Of a stretch of DNA of 64,000 nucleotides, positions 8,146-17,066 are shown piece after piece. Below the pieces are notes generated by a model that was given only the letters and a program-made list of their open reading frames with translations, made no database searches and was not told the origin of the DNA. The translations under genes were made by a program, and so were the position numbers. How positions within the stretch are numbered: position 1 is the stretch's first letter; every line of letters starts with the position of its first letter. Source of the DNA: Rubrivivax gelatinosus IL144 (GTDB taxonomy: Bacteria; Pseudomonadota; Gammaproteobacteria; Burkholderiales; Burkholderiaceae_C); contig NC_017075.1 in the NCBI RefSeq assembly GCF_000284255.1, positions 806,001 to 870,000 on the forward strand, in the 5' to 3' direction.

Positions 8146-8733
8146 ATGCACAGACTCCTGGCCGCCGCGGCGACCGCGGCCCTGATCGGCTCGGCCGGCG
8201 CCCAGCCGGCCGCGGGCGTGCCGGCCTCGCAGCCGGCGCTGGCCGGCGCCGCGCCGGCCAAGGCCGCGCCCGGCGCGCCGCGCACCATCCGCTGGGAAGA
8301 GCTGGTGCCCAAGGACTGGGACCCGATGAAGGAGTTCAAGGACCTGAACCTCGCCGGCCTCGCCGACGGCGACCCGCGCGCCAACAAGCTGCTGCAGCGC
8401 ATGCGCGAGGTCTGGGACGCGGCGCCGGCCAACCCGGCGATCGTCGGCCAGGCGGTGCGCCTGCCGGGCTTCGTCGTGCCGCTGGAGGAGTCCAAGCAGG
8501 GCCTGAAGGAGTTCCTGCTGGTGCCGTACTTCGGCGCCTGCATCCACAGCCCGCCGCCGCCGGCCAACCAGATCGTGCACGTGCTGCCGGCGCATCCGGC
8601 GGCCTTCAAGTCCATGGACACGGTCTGGGTCAGCGGCACGCTGGCCACCGTGCGCGGCGACAGCTACATGGGCGCCAGCAGCTACCGCATCGACGGCGCC
8701 GGCGTCGAGCGCTACACGGAGAAGGCGCGTTGA
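8146..8733 (+). CDS. DUF3299 exported protein
   Basis: A 195-residue protein with a signal peptide (MHRLLAAAATAALIGSAGA). Its hallmark is FGACIHSPPPPANQ with Cys132 and a neighbouring His, the conserved DUF3299 motif, preceded by LPGFVVPLE. The Cys/His motif suggests a metal or redox role, but no function is established that I can cite. It begins 16 nt after the permease stop, and its TGA overlaps the TTG start of the next gene, so it belongs to the same operon. Confidence 0.85.
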   Translation: MHRLLAAAATAALIGSAGAQPAAGVPASQPALAGAAPAKAAPGAPRTIRWEELVPKDWDPMKEFKDLNLAGLADGDPRANKLLQRMREVWDAAPANPAIVGQAVRLPGFVVPLEESKQGLKEFLLVPYFGACIHSPPPPANQIVHVLPAHPAAFKSMDTVWVSGTLATVRGDSYMGASSYRIDGAGVERYTEKAR

Positions 8734-9791
8734 AGACCGCCGACGTCACCCGCACCAGCTTCGCGGTGCTGTTCCTGGCCGCGCTGGTCGGCGGCTCGCT
8801 GTGGATCCTCAAGCCCTTCGTCGGACCGACGATCTGGGCGACGATGGTCGTCGTCGCGACCTGGCCGGTGATGCTGCGTGTGCAGGCCGCGTTCGGCGGC
8901 CGGCGCGGCGCGGCGGTGGCGGTGATGACGCTGCTGCTGGTGCTGCTGTTCGCGGTGCCGCTGGCGCTGTCGATCGCGACGCTGGTCGAGAATGCCGACC
9001 GCATCGTGCAGACCGCGCGCGAGCTCGCCACCTGGCGGCCCTCGCGCGAGGCGCCGGGCTGGCTGCTGACGCTGCCGGTGGTCGGCGGCAAGCTGGCCGT
9101 GGCCTGGGAGCAGGCGGTGGCCGCCGGGCTCGAAGGCCTGATCGCGCGCGTCCAGCCGTATGCCGGCGGCTTCACGCGCTGGTTCGTCGGCGAGATCGGC
9201 GACTTCGGCAGCGTCGCGCTGCAGTTCATGCTGACCATCGTCATCGCCGCGGTGATGTACGCGCGCGGCGAGGTCTTCGGCGGCGCGGTGCGCGCCTTCG
9301 CCGGCCGGCTGGCCGGCGCGCGCGGCGAAGGCGCGGTGACGCTGGCCGCCGACGCGATCCGCGGCGTCGCGCTGGGCGTCGGCGTCACGGCCATCGTGCA
9401 GGCGGTGCTCGGCGGCATCGGCCTGGCGCTGGCCGGCGTGCCGCTGGCCGGGCTGCTGACGGCGCTGATGTTCATGCTCTGCATCGCCCAGATCGGCGCC
9501 TTGCCGGTGCTGCTGCCGGCCGCCGGCTGGGTGCTCTACGGCGGCGACGTCGGCTGGGGCGTGTTCCTGCTCGTCTGGTCGGCGGTCGTCGGCACGCTGG
9601 ACAACTTCCTGCGCCCGGTGCTGATCCGCCTGGGCGCCGACCTGCCGCTGCTGCTGATCTTCGCCGGCGTCATCGGCGGCCTGCTGGCTTTCGGCCTCGT
9701 GGGCATCTTCGTCGGCCCGGTGGTGCTGGCCGTCGCGTTCACGCTGCTGGAGAGCTGGATCGAGGAAGGCGGCCCGCCGGCGGCGCCTTAA
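8730..9791 (+). CDS. AI-2E family transporter (PerM/YdiK-like)
   Basis: A 353-residue multi-pass membrane protein with hydrophobic segments at about 10-55, 60-90, 155-180 and a long C-terminal set from about 205 to 345. The order and the motif LDNFLRPVLI fit the AI-2E/PerM transporter family, closest to YdiK. Substrates in this family range from autoinducer-2 to ions and small organics, so none is assigned. The start is TTG at 8730, overlapping the DUF3299 stop as TTGA. The 3' end overlaps the convergent patatin gene by 4 nt. Confidence 0.87.
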   Translation: MKTADVTRTSFAVLFLAALVGGSLWILKPFVGPTIWATMVVVATWPVMLRVQAAFGGRRGAAVAVMTLLLVLLFAVPLALSIATLVENADRIVQTARELATWRPSREAPGWLLTLPVVGGKLAVAWEQAVAAGLEGLIARVQPYAGGFTRWFVGEIGDFGSVALQFMLTIVIAAVMYARGEVFGGAVRAFAGRLAGARGEGAVTLAADAIRGVALGVGVTAIVQAVLGGIGLALAGVPLAGLLTALMFMLCIAQIGALPVLLPAAGWVLYGGDVGWGVFLLVWSAVVGTLDNFLRPVLIRLGADLPLLLIFAGVIGGLLAFGLVGIFVGPVVLAVAFTLLESWIEEGGPPAAP

Positions 9792-11980
9792 GGCGTGCCG
9801 ATGAACAGGTAGGCGTTGGACGCGCCGTCGCGGCTGCGGCCGACGCCGACGTAGACCGCGCCGATCGGCGTGTCGCCGCCGAGGTAGGCGGTGGCCGAGT
9901 CCAGCCAGCCGGTGCGCTGGGTCTCGGTGTAGAGCAGCCCCAGGCGCGCACGCTCCCAGGCCATGCCGAAGCGCATGTCGCCGCGCAGCCCCAGCGGCAG
10001 GCGGCCGACGATGCGTTCGGCGCGCAGCTGGCCGTAGCGCAGGTCGTCGCCGCGCAGCTGGCCCGAGGCGTAGGCCGACAGGTTGAGGAAGCCGCCCAGC
10101 GTCGCCGAGTCCCAGACCGGCAGCGTGCCGCGCGTCGAGCCGGTCCAGGCGGCGCGCGTGCCCAGCACCCAGTCGCCGTAGGACCAGGCCAAACGCGCGT
10201 CGGCGTCCAGCCGCGTGTAGCCGCGGTCTGAGGACGAGAACCAGGCCAGGCGCGCCGCCCAGCCCGAGGTCGGGAAGTGCAGCTGGTCGAGCTGGTCGAG
10301 GTCCAGCGTCGCTTCCCAGCCGTCCAGCGGCTCGCGGAAGCTCGACAGCGAGGCGTCGCCGGTGTCAACGCGCGGGCGCAGTTCGCCGTTGCGGCGGCCG
10401 ATGCTGGCCTGGCCGTAGAGGCCGAGGTTGAGCCCCAGGCGCAGCTCCAGCGTGTCGCGCGAGACCAGGTACTCGGCGGTGCGGCGGTCGTTCTGGAAGA
10501 CGTCGGCACGTTCGCGCCGGTAGCCGGCGTTGGCCTGCACGAACCAGGTCTGGCTGGACTCCAGCGGCTGGTAGAGCTCCAGGCTGGCGGCGCTGACGTT
10601 GCCGACCTCCGCCTCCAGCAGCGCCTCGGCGCCCAGCGTGTTCAGCCAGGTCTTCTGGTAGCCGGCGCGCAGCGAGTAGGTCGAGCCCTGGCTGACGTTG
10701 GAGTCGAAGTTCAGGCCGAAGCGCAGGTAGTCCGGGCCCCAGGGCTTCTCGATCGGCGTGATGCGCAGCACGCGCTTGTCGTGCACCGTCAGCAGCGTGT
10801 AGTCCACGCCCTGGTAGTAGCCGTCGCCGTAGGCGCGCACGAGGTCGCGGTTCAGCGTCTCGGTGTCCAGCGGCTCGCCGACCCGCTGCTGCACGTGGCG
10901 CAGCAGCGCCTCGGGGTTGACGCGGTTCAGCCCGGCGACCTCGATCGCGTCGACGCGATCGACGTCGGGGCGGTGGTCTTCCAGCCGCCGCCGCCAGGCC
11001 GCGTACTGGGCCTCGGGCACGGCCAGCCGGGCCAGCGCCGGCGCCAGTGCCTCGGCGGCGGCACGGCCGCGGTCGGCAGCCTCGGCGCTGCGGTCGAAGT
11101 CGGCCGCGGTGATGCCGCTCAGGTCGGGCTTGATGTAGACGTCGCCCTCCTTCAGCGTCGCCAGCGACTGGGCGACGTTCTGCTCGGTCAGGATGGCCAC
11201 CATCTGCGCCGTCAGCGACAGCACGCCGGTCACCTCCTCGGCGCGCAGCAAGGGCGAGCCGACGTTGACGGCGATGACGACCTCGGCACCGCAGCGCGCG
11301 CGCACCTCGCCGATCGGCAGGTTGTCGACGATGCCGCCGTCGACGAGGCGGCGGCCCTCCAGGTCCAGCGGCAGCAGCAGCCCGGGCACCGCCATCGAGG
11401 CGCGCATGGCCTGCGTCAGGCTGCCCGAGCGCAGCACGACGCGCTCGCCGGTGCCGATGTCGGTGGCGACCATCGACAGCGGCAAGGGCAGCTTGCCCAG
11501 GTCGCGCTCGCCGGCCTGGGCGCGCACGATCTGGTTGAAGAACAGCTTGATCTTCTGCCCGGTGACGACGCCCTGCGCGCCGATCAGCCCGGCGGTGCCG
11601 ACGCCGCTCTCGGTGCCCGGCAGGAAGCGGCGCTCGATCTGCTTGTTGCGCACGTTCAGCTCGACGTAGTCCGGGTTGTCCTGGAACATGTCGTTCCAGT
11701 TGGCCTTGCCGAGCTCCTCGCGCATCGTCTGCGGCGGCACGCCGGCCACCCAGGCGCCGGCGACGAGCGCGCCCATGCTGGTGCCGGCGACGCAGTCCAC
11801 CGGCACGTGCAGCCGGTCCAGCACCTCGAGCACGCCGACGTGCGCCGCGCCGCGCGCGCCGCCGCCGCTGAGCACCAGGCCGACCTTCGGGCGGGGTGGG
11901 ATGTCGGCGGCCTGCAGCGTGGGCGGCAGGGCGAGCAGCAGGCCCGCGAGGGCGGCGAGGCGGCGCGAAGTCGGCGTCAT
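9788..11980 (-). CDS. Patatin-like phospholipase fused to an Omp85-type beta-barrel (PlpD-like, type Vd secretion)
   Basis: A 730-residue protein: signal peptide (1-24), patatin domain (about 32-320), a POTRA-like linker (about 330-410) and a C-terminal surface-antigen beta-barrel to the end. The catalytic dyad is visible as GTSMG (Ser68) and DGG (Asp214), with the oxyanion loop SGGGARG near 38-44. The architecture matches Pseudomonas PlpD, where the barrel delivers the phospholipase to the surface. I chose the ATG at 11980 because GGGAG lies 10 nt before it; an ATG at 11989 is too close to that site. It is convergent with the AI-2E gene. Confidence 0.9.
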   Translation of the reverse strand: MTPTSRRLAALAGLLLALPPTLQAADIPPRPKVGLVLSGGGARGAAHVGVLEVLDRLHVPVDCVAGTSMGALVAGAWVAGVPPQTMREELGKANWNDMFQDNPDYVELNVRNKQIERRFLPGTESGVGTAGLIGAQGVVTGQKIKLFFNQIVRAQAGERDLGKLPLPLSMVATDIGTGERVVLRSGSLTQAMRASMAVPGLLLPLDLEGRRLVDGGIVDNLPIGEVRARCGAEVVIAVNVGSPLLRAEEVTGVLSLTAQMVAILTEQNVAQSLATLKEGDVYIKPDLSGITAADFDRSAEAADRGRAAAEALAPALARLAVPEAQYAAWRRRLEDHRPDVDRVDAIEVAGLNRVNPEALLRHVQQRVGEPLDTETLNRDLVRAYGDGYYQGVDYTLLTVHDKRVLRITPIEKPWGPDYLRFGLNFDSNVSQGSTYSLRAGYQKTWLNTLGAEALLEAEVGNVSAASLELYQPLESSQTWFVQANAGYRRERADVFQNDRRTAEYLVSRDTLELRLGLNLGLYGQASIGRRNGELRPRVDTGDASLSSFREPLDGWEATLDLDQLDQLHFPTSGWAARLAWFSSSDRGYTRLDADARLAWSYGDWVLGTRAAWTGSTRGTLPVWDSATLGGFLNLSAYASGQLRGDDLRYGQLRAERIVGRLPLGLRGDMRFGMAWERARLGLLYTETQRTGWLDSATAYLGGDTPIGAVYVGVGRSRDGASNAYLFIGTP

Positions 11981-12063
11981 GCGCGACATTCTCCCGTTCG
12001 CCGGCCGGTCTCCGGCCCGCGGCGTTCAAGCCGGAGTGCGGTGTTCCCGAAAAGCAGGCGCAC

Positions 12064-13875
12064 ATGTCCGGCCGTTCGTCCGCCATCACCGCCGTTTTCC
12101 GTCGGCTGCCGCCGCCGGTGGCGTGGGTTGCGGCGTGCCGGCGCGGGCTGCTGGCTGGGCTGCTGACCTGGCTGCTGATGGCCGCCGCCAGCGCGGCAGC
12201 GGCGCAGCCCTGGCTGGTGCTGAGCCCGGACCGCCAGGAGATCGACGCCTGGCCGCGCATGACGATGCTCGCCGATCCCGGCGGCCGGCTCGGCGTCGAC
12301 GAGGTGCTGGTGCGCCGCGCCGAGTTCGTGCCTATGGCCGGGCGGCGCGCCAACCTGGGGCTGCGCGAGGGCGCCGTCTGGCTGCGGCTGCAGCTGGCGG
12401 TGCCGCTGGACGACGACGGCCGCTGGCTGCTGGACCTGGACTACCCGCCGCTGGACCGCATCGACGCCTACGTCGTTTCCGACGGCCTGGTCGTGCGCCA
12501 TGCGCAGATGGGCGATGCGCTGCCCTTCGTGCAGCGGCCGCTGCAGACGCGCCCGCACGCGATGCTGCTGATCCTGGAGCGCGGGCTCGAGCACGAGATC
12601 CTGCTGCGCGTGCAGACGACGAGCACGATGCTGCTGCCGCTGCGGCTGATGAAGCCCGCCGCCTTCTACGCCGAGGAGGCGCGGCTGCAGATGCTGCAGG
12701 GGCTGGCGGCCGGCATCAGCGTCTGCCTCGTCACCTTCGCGCTGGTGCGCGCCATCGGCCGGCGCGAGCCGGTGTACCTGCACTACGCGCTGTCGACCGT
12801 CGGCTCGGGGCTGTTCCTGTTCTCGTTCGCCGGGCTGGGCGCACAGCACCTGTGGTCGAACAGCGCCTGGTTCGCCGACCTGGCGCCGCTGCTGTCGGTG
12901 CTGGTCGGGCTGGCCGGCGGGCTGTGGCTGGTCGACGGCCTGTTCGGCGCCCGCGTGCTGTCGCCGCGGCTGGCGCGCGCGACCCGCCTGGCCGGCGGCG
13001 TCGCGGCGCTGGCGGCGCTGCTGCTGGTGGCCGGGGTGCTCGACTACCGCCAGGCCCAGCTCGTCGCCAGCGTGCTCGGGCCGCTGCCGATGCTCGTCGC
13101 CTTGCCGATGGCCTGGCGGCGCTGGCATGCCGGCGACCACGCCGCGTCCTACGTCATCCTGGGCTGGGGCGCCAGCGCCGTCGGCGCCACCGTGCTGGCG
13201 CTGCTGCTGCACGGCTGGCTGGATCTGGACGTCTGGACGCACAACGCCTACCAGCTCGGCGCGCTGCTGCAGGCCCTGGCCTGGCTGCGCGTGCTGGACC
13301 TGCGCGACGTCGAGCAGCGCGAACGCGCCGAACACGCCGACCGCGAACGCCAGCGGCTGCAGGCGCTCGCCCACAGCGACGCCCTGACCGGGCTGCCCAA
13401 CCGGCGAGGCCTCGAGCAGGCGCTCGACGCGGCGCTGGCGGGCGTCGACGAGACGCGGCCGCTGGCCGTCTTCCTCGCCGACCTCGACGGCTTCAAGGCC
13501 GTCAACGACGAACACGGCCACGAAGCCGGCGACGCCTTGCTGGCACTGGTCGCGCAGCGGCTGCGCGCCGCGCTGCGCCAGGGCGACCTCGTCGCCCGCC
13601 TGGGCGGCGACGAGTTCGTCGTGCTCGCCGAAGGGCTGGGCGACGGCGAGGCAGCGCGTGCCTTCGGCGAGCGTCTGGTGCAGGCCTTCGCCGCGCCGTT
13701 CGAGCTCGGGGCACTGCGCTGCACGATCGGTCTGACGGTCGGCGTCGCGCTGGCGCCGCAGGAAGGCCGCGACGCCGTCGTGCTGCTGCGCCGGGCCGAC
13801 GCGGCGATGTACGCCGGCAAGCAGGCCGGCAAGGGCACGGTGCGGTGCGTCCCGTCGCCGGGGCTGGCCGCCTGA
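12064..13875 (+). CDS. Membrane diguanylate cyclase with 7TMR-DISM sensory input
   Basis: A 603-residue protein: N-terminal signal/anchor helix (about 25-45), a periplasmic 7TMR-DISM extracellular region (about 50-195), seven membrane helices (about 210-410), a short coiled coil rich in Glu/Arg (about 415-440) and a GGDEF domain (about 445-600). The active site GGDEF is intact at 514-518, and the inhibitory RxxD motif (RQGD, 505-508) is present, so c-di-GMP synthesis with product feedback is expected. Members sense periplasmic small molecules. It is divergent from the patatin gene and convergent with the AAA+ gene. Confidence 0.9.
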   Translation: MSGRSSAITAVFRRLPPPVAWVAACRRGLLAGLLTWLLMAAASAAAAQPWLVLSPDRQEIDAWPRMTMLADPGGRLGVDEVLVRRAEFVPMAGRRANLGLREGAVWLRLQLAVPLDDDGRWLLDLDYPPLDRIDAYVVSDGLVVRHAQMGDALPFVQRPLQTRPHAMLLILERGLEHEILLRVQTTSTMLLPLRLMKPAAFYAEEARLQMLQGLAAGISVCLVTFALVRAIGRREPVYLHYALSTVGSGLFLFSFAGLGAQHLWSNSAWFADLAPLLSVLVGLAGGLWLVDGLFGARVLSPRLARATRLAGGVAALAALLLVAGVLDYRQAQLVASVLGPLPMLVALPMAWRRWHAGDHAASYVILGWGASAVGATVLALLLHGWLDLDVWTHNAYQLGALLQALAWLRVLDLRDVEQRERAEHADRERQRLQALAHSDALTGLPNRRGLEQALDAALAGVDETRPLAVFLADLDGFKAVNDEHGHEAGDALLALVAQRLRAALRQGDLVARLGGDEFVVLAEGLGDGEAARAFGERLVQAFAAPFELGALRCTIGLTVGVALAPQEGRDAVVLLRRADAAMYAGKQAGKGTVRCVPSPGLAA

Positions 13876-13876
13876 G

Positions 13877-14878
13877 CTACTGCAGGAAGCCGATGCCGCT
13901 GCGGCGTGCGCCGGCGCCCGGCAGGTCGGCGAGTTCGATCGTGTCGCGCCCGGCGAGCCGGGCGTTGCCGAAGCCGGTCATCCAGGCGCGGCGCATCTCG
14001 CGCGGCGCCATCTGCGCCATGCGCTCGAGCACCGCCTCGCCCGGCGTGTCCTCGAAGCGCTGGCCCCAGTCGTGGCGCGCGCGCAGGCTGCGGTACAGCC
14101 GCAAGGCGATCGAGCGCGCGGCGTCGGCGTCGGGCGCCTGGACCTCGAAGACGTTCATCCGGTTGAGGATGGGCTCGGGAATCGCGCGTTCGTCGTTGGC
14201 GGTGGCCACCCAGATCACCTGGCTGGCGTCGATCGCGACCTCGGCGAACTCGTCGGTGAAGTGGCAGGCCGTGTCGTGCTCGAGCAGGCTGTAGAGCGCG
14301 CCCAGCGGGTCGTAGGCGTGTTCGCCGCGCGCCTTGTCGATCTCGTCGACGACCATCACCGGGTTGGCGTACTGGCCCTCGACCAGGGTCTCGAAGACCT
14401 TGCCCGGGCGCGCGCCCTTCCACTGGCTGGACGCGCCCGACAGCACCCAGCCGGCGGTCAGCGAACTCATCGACACGAAGCCCAGCCCGGTGCCCAGCAG
14501 CTGCGCGACCTCGCGCGCGAAGTGCGTCTTGCCGATCCCGGGCGGCCCGAGCAGCAGCATCGGCGTGATCTCCAGCGCGTCGCGGCTGTCGTGGCACAGC
14601 GCGAGCTGGCGCCGCACGTCGTCGAGCACCTCGCCGAAATTGGGCAGCTCCTCGTACAGGTGCTCCATCGCCGGCAGGCCCGAGGGCTTGACCTGGAAGC
14701 GCTCGCCGCCCTTCTCGATCATGCGTTCGTAGGTGCTGCGCAGCGTCTCGTGCTCGCGCGGGGGCAGCTGGGTCAGGCGTTTCTCGACCTCGTCGGGCCG
14801 GTAGACGCTGCGCAGCTGCGCGATCGGGATCCGGCCGCGGCCGGCGGACACCGGGACGAGATCGTGCGATTCCGACAT
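13877..14878 (-). CDS. Stand-alone Lon-type AAA+ ATPase (no protease domain)
   Basis: A 333-residue protein with Walker A GPPGIGKT (111-118), Walker B VMVVDEID (174-181) and the Lon-like run around DPLGALYSLLEHD...VIWVATAND...ILNRMNVFEV, giving sensor-1 and arginine-finger positions. It lacks the Lon substrate-binding N-domain and the Ser-Lys protease domain, so it is probably an ATP-driven remodelling protein. A strong AGGAGG site 6 nt before the ATG fixes the start at 14878; the frame is open to 14914 but without such a site. It is divergent from the chemoreceptor cluster across about 0.2-0.5 kb. The target is unknown. Confidence 0.85.
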   Translation of the reverse strand: MSESHDLVPVSAGRGRIPIAQLRSVYRPDEVEKRLTQLPPREHETLRSTYERMIEKGGERFQVKPSGLPAMEHLYEELPNFGEVLDDVRRQLALCHDSRDALEITPMLLLGPPGIGKTHFAREVAQLLGTGLGFVSMSSLTAGWVLSGASSQWKGARPGKVFETLVEGQYANPVMVVDEIDKARGEHAYDPLGALYSLLEHDTACHFTDEFAEVAIDASQVIWVATANDERAIPEPILNRMNVFEVQAPDADAARSIALRLYRSLRARHDWGQRFEDTPGEAVLERMAQMAPREMRRAWMTGFGNARLAGRDTIELADLPGAGARRSGIGFLQ

Positions 14879-15097
14879 GCATACCTCCTGGGGCGAGGAC
14901 AGGCTCGACATCATTCAAGCATGGTCGACCGCGCGGCAAGCCCGGAACCGTGCGGCAAAACCCGGCTTGTTTTGAAGGCGTCAGCAAGACACGCGCCCGC
15001 CGGCACCGTCACGCGGCGGACATCGTCGCGTCAAGACGCTGAAATCCCCATCGCCGACGATCTCGTCACGGCCCGCCGACGGGCCACGGAGACGACG
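14879..15097. other. Divergent regulatory region between the AAA+ gene and the small ORF/chemoreceptor cluster
   Basis: Together with the small ORF, this fills the 480-nt gap between the AAA+ gene and the first clear chemoreceptor start. It holds the AAA+ ribosome site at its left edge and a perfect hairpin GGCCCG-CCGA-CGGGCC at 15070-15085, just before the small ORF. I see no convincing sigma-70 pair and no RNA gene. Confidence 0.4.
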
Positions 15098-15307
15098 ATG
15101 CACGCTGCCACCGCCGCCACCCACGGTTGGATGCCCACCGAGGACCGCGCCCGCCCCGAGGCGCCGGCGCTGGACGTCTGCCGCCGCAGCGAGGCCTTCG
15201 CCGAGGATCTGCGCGAGCCGCCGCTGCCGCGCAGCCCGGTGCGCCGGGGCTGGCGTGCGCTCGGTCACGCTTCTGGATTTCAGCCAGGCTCGCGCGCGGT
15301 CGACTAA
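15098..15307 (+). CDS. Small hypothetical protein (69 aa)
   Basis: The ATG at 15098 is preceded by CGGAG at a 7-8-nt spacing, and codons 4-52 nearly all end in G or C, as in the neighbouring genes; the last 15 codons are less biased. The product is hydrophilic, rich in Arg, Pro and Glu, with no signal peptide, membrane segment or recognised domain. It ends 51 nt before the first chemoreceptor start and could be co-transcribed with it. It could also be fortuitous in GC-rich DNA. Confidence 0.4.
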   Translation: MHAATAATHGWMPTEDRARPEAPALDVCRRSEAFAEDLREPPLPRSPVRRGWRALGHASGFQPGSRAVD

Positions 15308-15358
15308 GCCTTCGTGACGCCCCCGATTCCGGCGGGGCGCACGCTGGAGGACCTTCGC

Positions 15359-16924
15359 ATGCTGCAACGCCTTTCGATCGGCCGCCGGATGGCCGTCGTG
15401 CTCGCCGCCATCCTGACGCTGTCGCTCGTCTCGGCCGTCGCCTCGGTTCTGATGTTGCGGTCGCTTCAGGCCGAACTGGACACGATGCTGAACCGCCGTC
15501 TGGTCGTCGAACGCGCCAGCGCCGCCTGGCTGCTGCGCATCAACGCCGGCGCGCAGCGCGCCGCGGCCATCGCCAAGAGCCGCGACCCCAGCCTGGTCGA
15601 GTACTTCGCCGCCGTGTCGACGCAGTCGAGCAAGGAAAGCGGCGAGCTGCAGAAGAAGATCGGCGACTCGCTGGACAGCGACGAGGAGCGCGCGCTGTTC
15701 GAGCGCATCGGCGAGGTGCGCAAGCAGTACCTGGCGGCGCGCGACGAGGTCAGCGCGCTGAAGAAGTCCGGCGACGAAGCCGGCGCCGCACGCGCCTTCG
15801 CCGAACGTTTCGAGCCGGTGACGGCGAGCTTCATCGCCACCGTGCAGAAGCTGCTGGAACTGCAGGAGGCCAACCTGGACGCCGCGGCCGCGCGCGTCGA
15901 GGCGCTGCGCACGCGCACCGTGCAGGCGCTGGTCGGCTCCAGCCTGGTCGGCCTGCTGCTCGGCATCTTCCTGTCGTGGCGGCTGACGCTGAGCATCGTG
16001 CGCCCGGTCGTCGAGGCCGAGAAGGCCGCCGAGGCCATCGCCGCGATGGACCTGTCGGGCACGGCGCGCAGCCACTACCCGAACGACGAGACCGGCCGTC
16101 TGCTGCGCGCCGTCGATTCGATGCGCGAGGCGCTGCGGCGTACCGTGCAGCAGGTGCGCGGCGCCGCCGACGGCATCGCCACCGCCAGCTCGCAGATCGC
16201 CACCGGCAACCAGGACCTGAGCCAGCGCACCGAGCACACGGCGTCCAACCTGCAGCAGACGGCCAGCGCGATGGAAGAGCTGACCGGCACCGTCAAGTCC
16301 AGCGCCGACGCCGCCGCCCAGGCCAACCAGCTGGCCGGCTCGGCGGCCGACGTCGCGCGCCGCGGCGGCCAGGTCGTCGGCCAGGTCGTCGCGACGATGG
16401 GCGAGATCAGCGCCAGCTCGCACCGCATCGCCGACATCATCGGCACGATCGACGGCATCGCCTTCCAGACCAACATCCTGGCGCTCAACGCCGCGGTCGA
16501 GGCGGCGCGGGCCGGCGAACAGGGCCGCGGCTTCGCCGTGGTGGCCGGCGAGGTGCGCACGCTGGCCCAACGCAGCGCCGAGGCGGCGCGCGAGATCAAG
16601 GGGCTGATCGGCACCAGCGTCGACCGTGTCGAGTCGGGTGCGCGCCTGGTCGCCGAGGCCGGCAGCACGATGAGCGAGATCGTCGCCAGCGTGCAGCGCG
16701 TGACCGACATCATCGGCGAGATCAGCGCCGCCTCGCACGAGCAGAGCCAGGGCATCAACCAGGTCAACGGCTCGGTCACCGAGCTCGACCGCATGACGCA
16801 GCAGAACGCCGCGCTGGTCGAAGAGGCGACGGCCGCCGCCGGCAGCCTGCGCCAGCAGGCCGGGCAGCTGGCCGAGCTGGTGTCGACCTTCCGCCTGGGC
16901 CGCGAGTCGCACCTGGTGGCGTGA
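15359..16924 (+). CDS. Methyl-accepting chemotaxis protein (first of three)
   Basis: A 521-residue chemoreceptor: membrane helix 1 (about 12-34), a helical periplasmic sensor (about 35-188, four-helix-bundle type), membrane helix 2 (about 190-208), HAMP (about 209-262) and a cytoplasmic signalling domain with the conserved hairpin tip around [20 protein letters not shown]. It ends without an NWETF-type CheR-tether pentapeptide. The ATG at 15359 has GGAGG 8 nt upstream; the frame is open 45 nt further but lacks a site. Paralogues follow at 17067 and 18747 with different sensor domains, so the three probably sense related but distinct ligands. It is more diverged from them than they are from each other. 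Confidence 0.93.
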   Translation: MLQRLSIGRRMAVVLAAILTLSLVSAVASVLMLRSLQAELDTMLNRRLVVERASAAWLLRINAGAQRAAAIAKSRDPSLVEYFAAVSTQSSKESGELQKKIGDSLDSDEERALFERIGEVRKQYLAARDEVSALKKSGDEAGAARAFAERFEPVTASFIATVQKLLELQEANLDAAAARVEALRTRTVQALVGSSLVGLLLGIFLSWRLTLSIVRPVVEAEKAAEAIAAMDLSGTARSHYPNDETGRLLRAVDSMREALRRTVQQVRGAADGIATASSQIATGNQDLSQRTEHTASNLQQTASAMEELTGTVKSSADAAAQANQLAGSAADVARRGGQVVGQVVATMGEISASSHRIADIIGTIDGIAFQTNILALNAAVEAARAGEQGRGFAVVAGEVRTLAQRSAEAAREIKGLIGTSVDRVESGARLVAEAGSTMSEIVASVQRVTDIIGEISAASHEQSQGINQVNGSVTELDRMTQQNAALVEEATAAAGSLRQQAGQLAELVSTFRLGRESHLVA

Positions 16925-16944
16925 CGGAAGTCGCGGATCGGGGC

Positions 16945-16970
16945 CGAGTCGTGACATAGATCACGACTCG
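16945..16970. promoter_or_regulatory. Perfect 10-bp inverted repeat, Crp-like CGTGA-N6-TCACG
   Basis: CGAGTCGTGA (16945-16954), CATAGA, TCACGACTCG (16961-16970) is a perfect repeat with a 6-bp centre between the first and second chemoreceptor genes. The core CGTGA-N6-TCACG has the layout of Crp-family sites (TGTGA-N6-TCACA) and matches the core of a second repeat at 43453-43468 upstream of pilM, including the CAT at the start of the spacer. With no U-tract it is a poor intrinsic terminator, so an operator is the better reading. Confidence 0.45.
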
Positions 16971-17030
16971 CCGCTTTGCCGCGTGGTGGCGCTCAACTCT
17001 GGTGCGTCATGTGACGACTGAAGGGAACGA

Positions 17031-17049
17031 GCCCGGCGCCTGACCGGGC
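17031..17049 (+). repeat. Leader hairpin before chemoreceptor 2, copy A
   Basis: GCCCGG-cgcctga-CCGGGC forms a hairpin 17 nt before the ATG at 17067. An equivalent hairpin lies at 18711-18729, exactly 1,680 nt downstream and at the same distance from the next chemoreceptor start. It is part of a tandem duplication; a role in translation initiation is possible. Confidence 0.5.
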
Positions 17050-17066
17050 AGGATCCCCGCCGTCAC

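Noticed and set aside
15031..15060. FliA (sigma-28) promoter TCAAGACG...GCCGACGA before the chemoreceptors
   Set aside because: Half-sites look suggestive, but the spacer is 14 nt after the 8-mer instead of about 11, and the other two receptor leaders lack an equivalent.
14072..15097. Long plus-strand frame reading through the AAA+ gene
   Set aside because: Antisense to the AAA+ gene with no start or domain support; only the last 70 codons (15098-15307) have a ribosome site and were kept as a weak call.
17003..17018. Second inverted repeat CGTCA-tg-TGACG near the chemoreceptor 2 start as another operator
   Set aside because: Only 5-bp arms with a 2-bp centre, common by chance, and not repeated at other loci.
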